Assembly (NCBI GenBank): GCA_021815005.1
Contig: JAKAHL010000151.1
Span: 1-5,474, forward strand
Direction: 5' to 3'
Origin: Chloroflexota bacterium
Lineage (GTDB): Bacteria > Chloroflexota > Limnocylindria > Limnocylindrales > CSP1-4
Length of the DNA stretch: 5,474 nt
In this document: positions 5,191-5,474 of the stretch, in pieces
Position numbering within the stretch: the stretch's first letter is position 1
Layout: every line of letters starts with the position of its first letter
Notes under the pieces: generated by a model
What the model was told of the DNA's origin: nothing
The model's database searches: none
Seen by the model: only the letters and a program-made list of their open reading frames with translations
Position numbers and translations under genes: made by a program

Positions 5191-5474
5191 TCGACGGGTC
5201 ATCGCGCTCGTTCTGGGCGGGCCGGTCGCCCTCGGTCGTGGGTGACGGACCTCGTTCCCGGGCTGCGCCGCCTTCGTCCTCGGCTCGCGGCCCTCTGACT
5301 GCCCGCCGAGCGGGCGGAACGCGGAGCAGATGCCCGCTGAGCGGGCAACCCGGCGCAGATGCCCGCCGAGCGGGCAACCGGGCGCAGATGCCCGCCGAGC
5401 GGGCGGAACGCGTCATGACCGTGCGCAATCGGGACGTTCGTGGACGCATTCACGCATCAGTTTGCCCGTTCGGC
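5153..5474. other. Gene-free right end with palindromic repeats
   Basis: No convincing gene is visible in these 322 bases. A weak hairpin (CGCC, GACC, GGCG at 5174-5185) follows the MarR gene and lacks a T-tract. The main content is the palindromic array at 5301-5404. After it comes a small direct repeat, ACGCAT at 5444-5449 and 5452-5457. The last bases, TGCCCGTTCGGC (5463-5474), could be the clipped beginning of another degenerate repeat copy. The frame open on the minus strand at 5199-5453 is repeat-derived and Arg/Ala-rich. Confidence 0.5.
5301..5404. repeat. Four tandem copies of the palindrome GCCCGCYGAGCGGGC
   Basis: Copies lie at 5301-5315, 5332-5346, 5361-5375 and 5390-5404. Three are identical; the second has T for C in the central triplet. 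Each folds into a 6-base stem, GCCCGC with GCGGGC, around a 3-base loop. The 14-16 base segments between them are also alike: two differ only slightly (AACCCGGCGCAGAT and AACCGGGCGCAGAT), and the first reads GGAACGCGGAGCAGAT. Units are therefore 31, 29 and 29 bases long. The last copy is followed by GGAACGCG, as is the first. The array looks like an extragenic palindromic (REP-like) element. It could also act as a transcription end or a DNA-protein site. Confidence 0.75.

Noticed and set aside
5301..5404. CRISPR array
   Set aside because: The repeat is only 15 bases and the 'spacers' are 14-16 bases and similar to one another. This is a tandem palindromic repeat.
5199..5453. 84-codon minus-strand open frame
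   Set aside because: Its repeats come from the palindromic array whose units shift frame. The product is Arg/Ala/Ser-rich and has no ribosome binding site at its start.

Overview
The window is very GC-rich (well over 70% by eye), uses GTG and TTG starts and carries long spurious open frames on the antisense strands, as expected of a high-GC bacterium. An actinobacterium (for example Thermoleophilia-like) or a high-GC Chloroflexota lineage fits best, but I cannot decide between them from the sequence.

The core is a compact type II fatty-acid-synthesis cluster on the minus strand, transcribed right to left: fabD (malonyl-CoA:ACP transacylase, 3147-4130), then two consecutive beta-ketoacyl-ACP synthase II genes (1801-3075 and 458-1732), separated by gaps of only 71 and 68 bases. 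FabD would load malonyl groups onto acyl carrier protein and the two condensing enzymes would use malonyl-ACP to extend acyl chains. Both synthases keep the Cys-His-Lys-His active site, so neither is a chain-length-factor partner. They deviate from the classical enzyme in different active-site loops, which suggests specialisation. The layout resembles the mycobacterial fabD-acpM-kasA-kasB operon, except that no acyl carrier protein gene is present.

Divergently from fabD lies a MarR-family regulator (4232-5152, plus strand) with an unusual N-terminal extension made of about eight 7-residue L-S-x-R-V-x-D repeats. The 101-base divergent region holds a good sigma70-type promoter for the regulator (TTGCAT, 17 bases, TACGCT), a perfect 6-4-6 inverted repeat overlapping its -35 box, and a -10-like element that would start the fabD transcript at or next to its ATG (leaderless). 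Together this looks like a self-regulated, fatty-acid-responsive control unit, comparable in concept to FabT of Firmicutes.

The left end (1-457) carries the first 34 codons of a small membrane protein on the minus strand with a strong ribosome binding site. A 353-base gap follows, with a phased array of GCCGAATGGCCT-like repeats and a hydrophobic plus-strand reading that resembles a decayed end of an MMPL transporter. The right end (5153-5474) has no convincing gene. It holds four tandem copies of a perfect 15-base palindrome at 29-31 base intervals.
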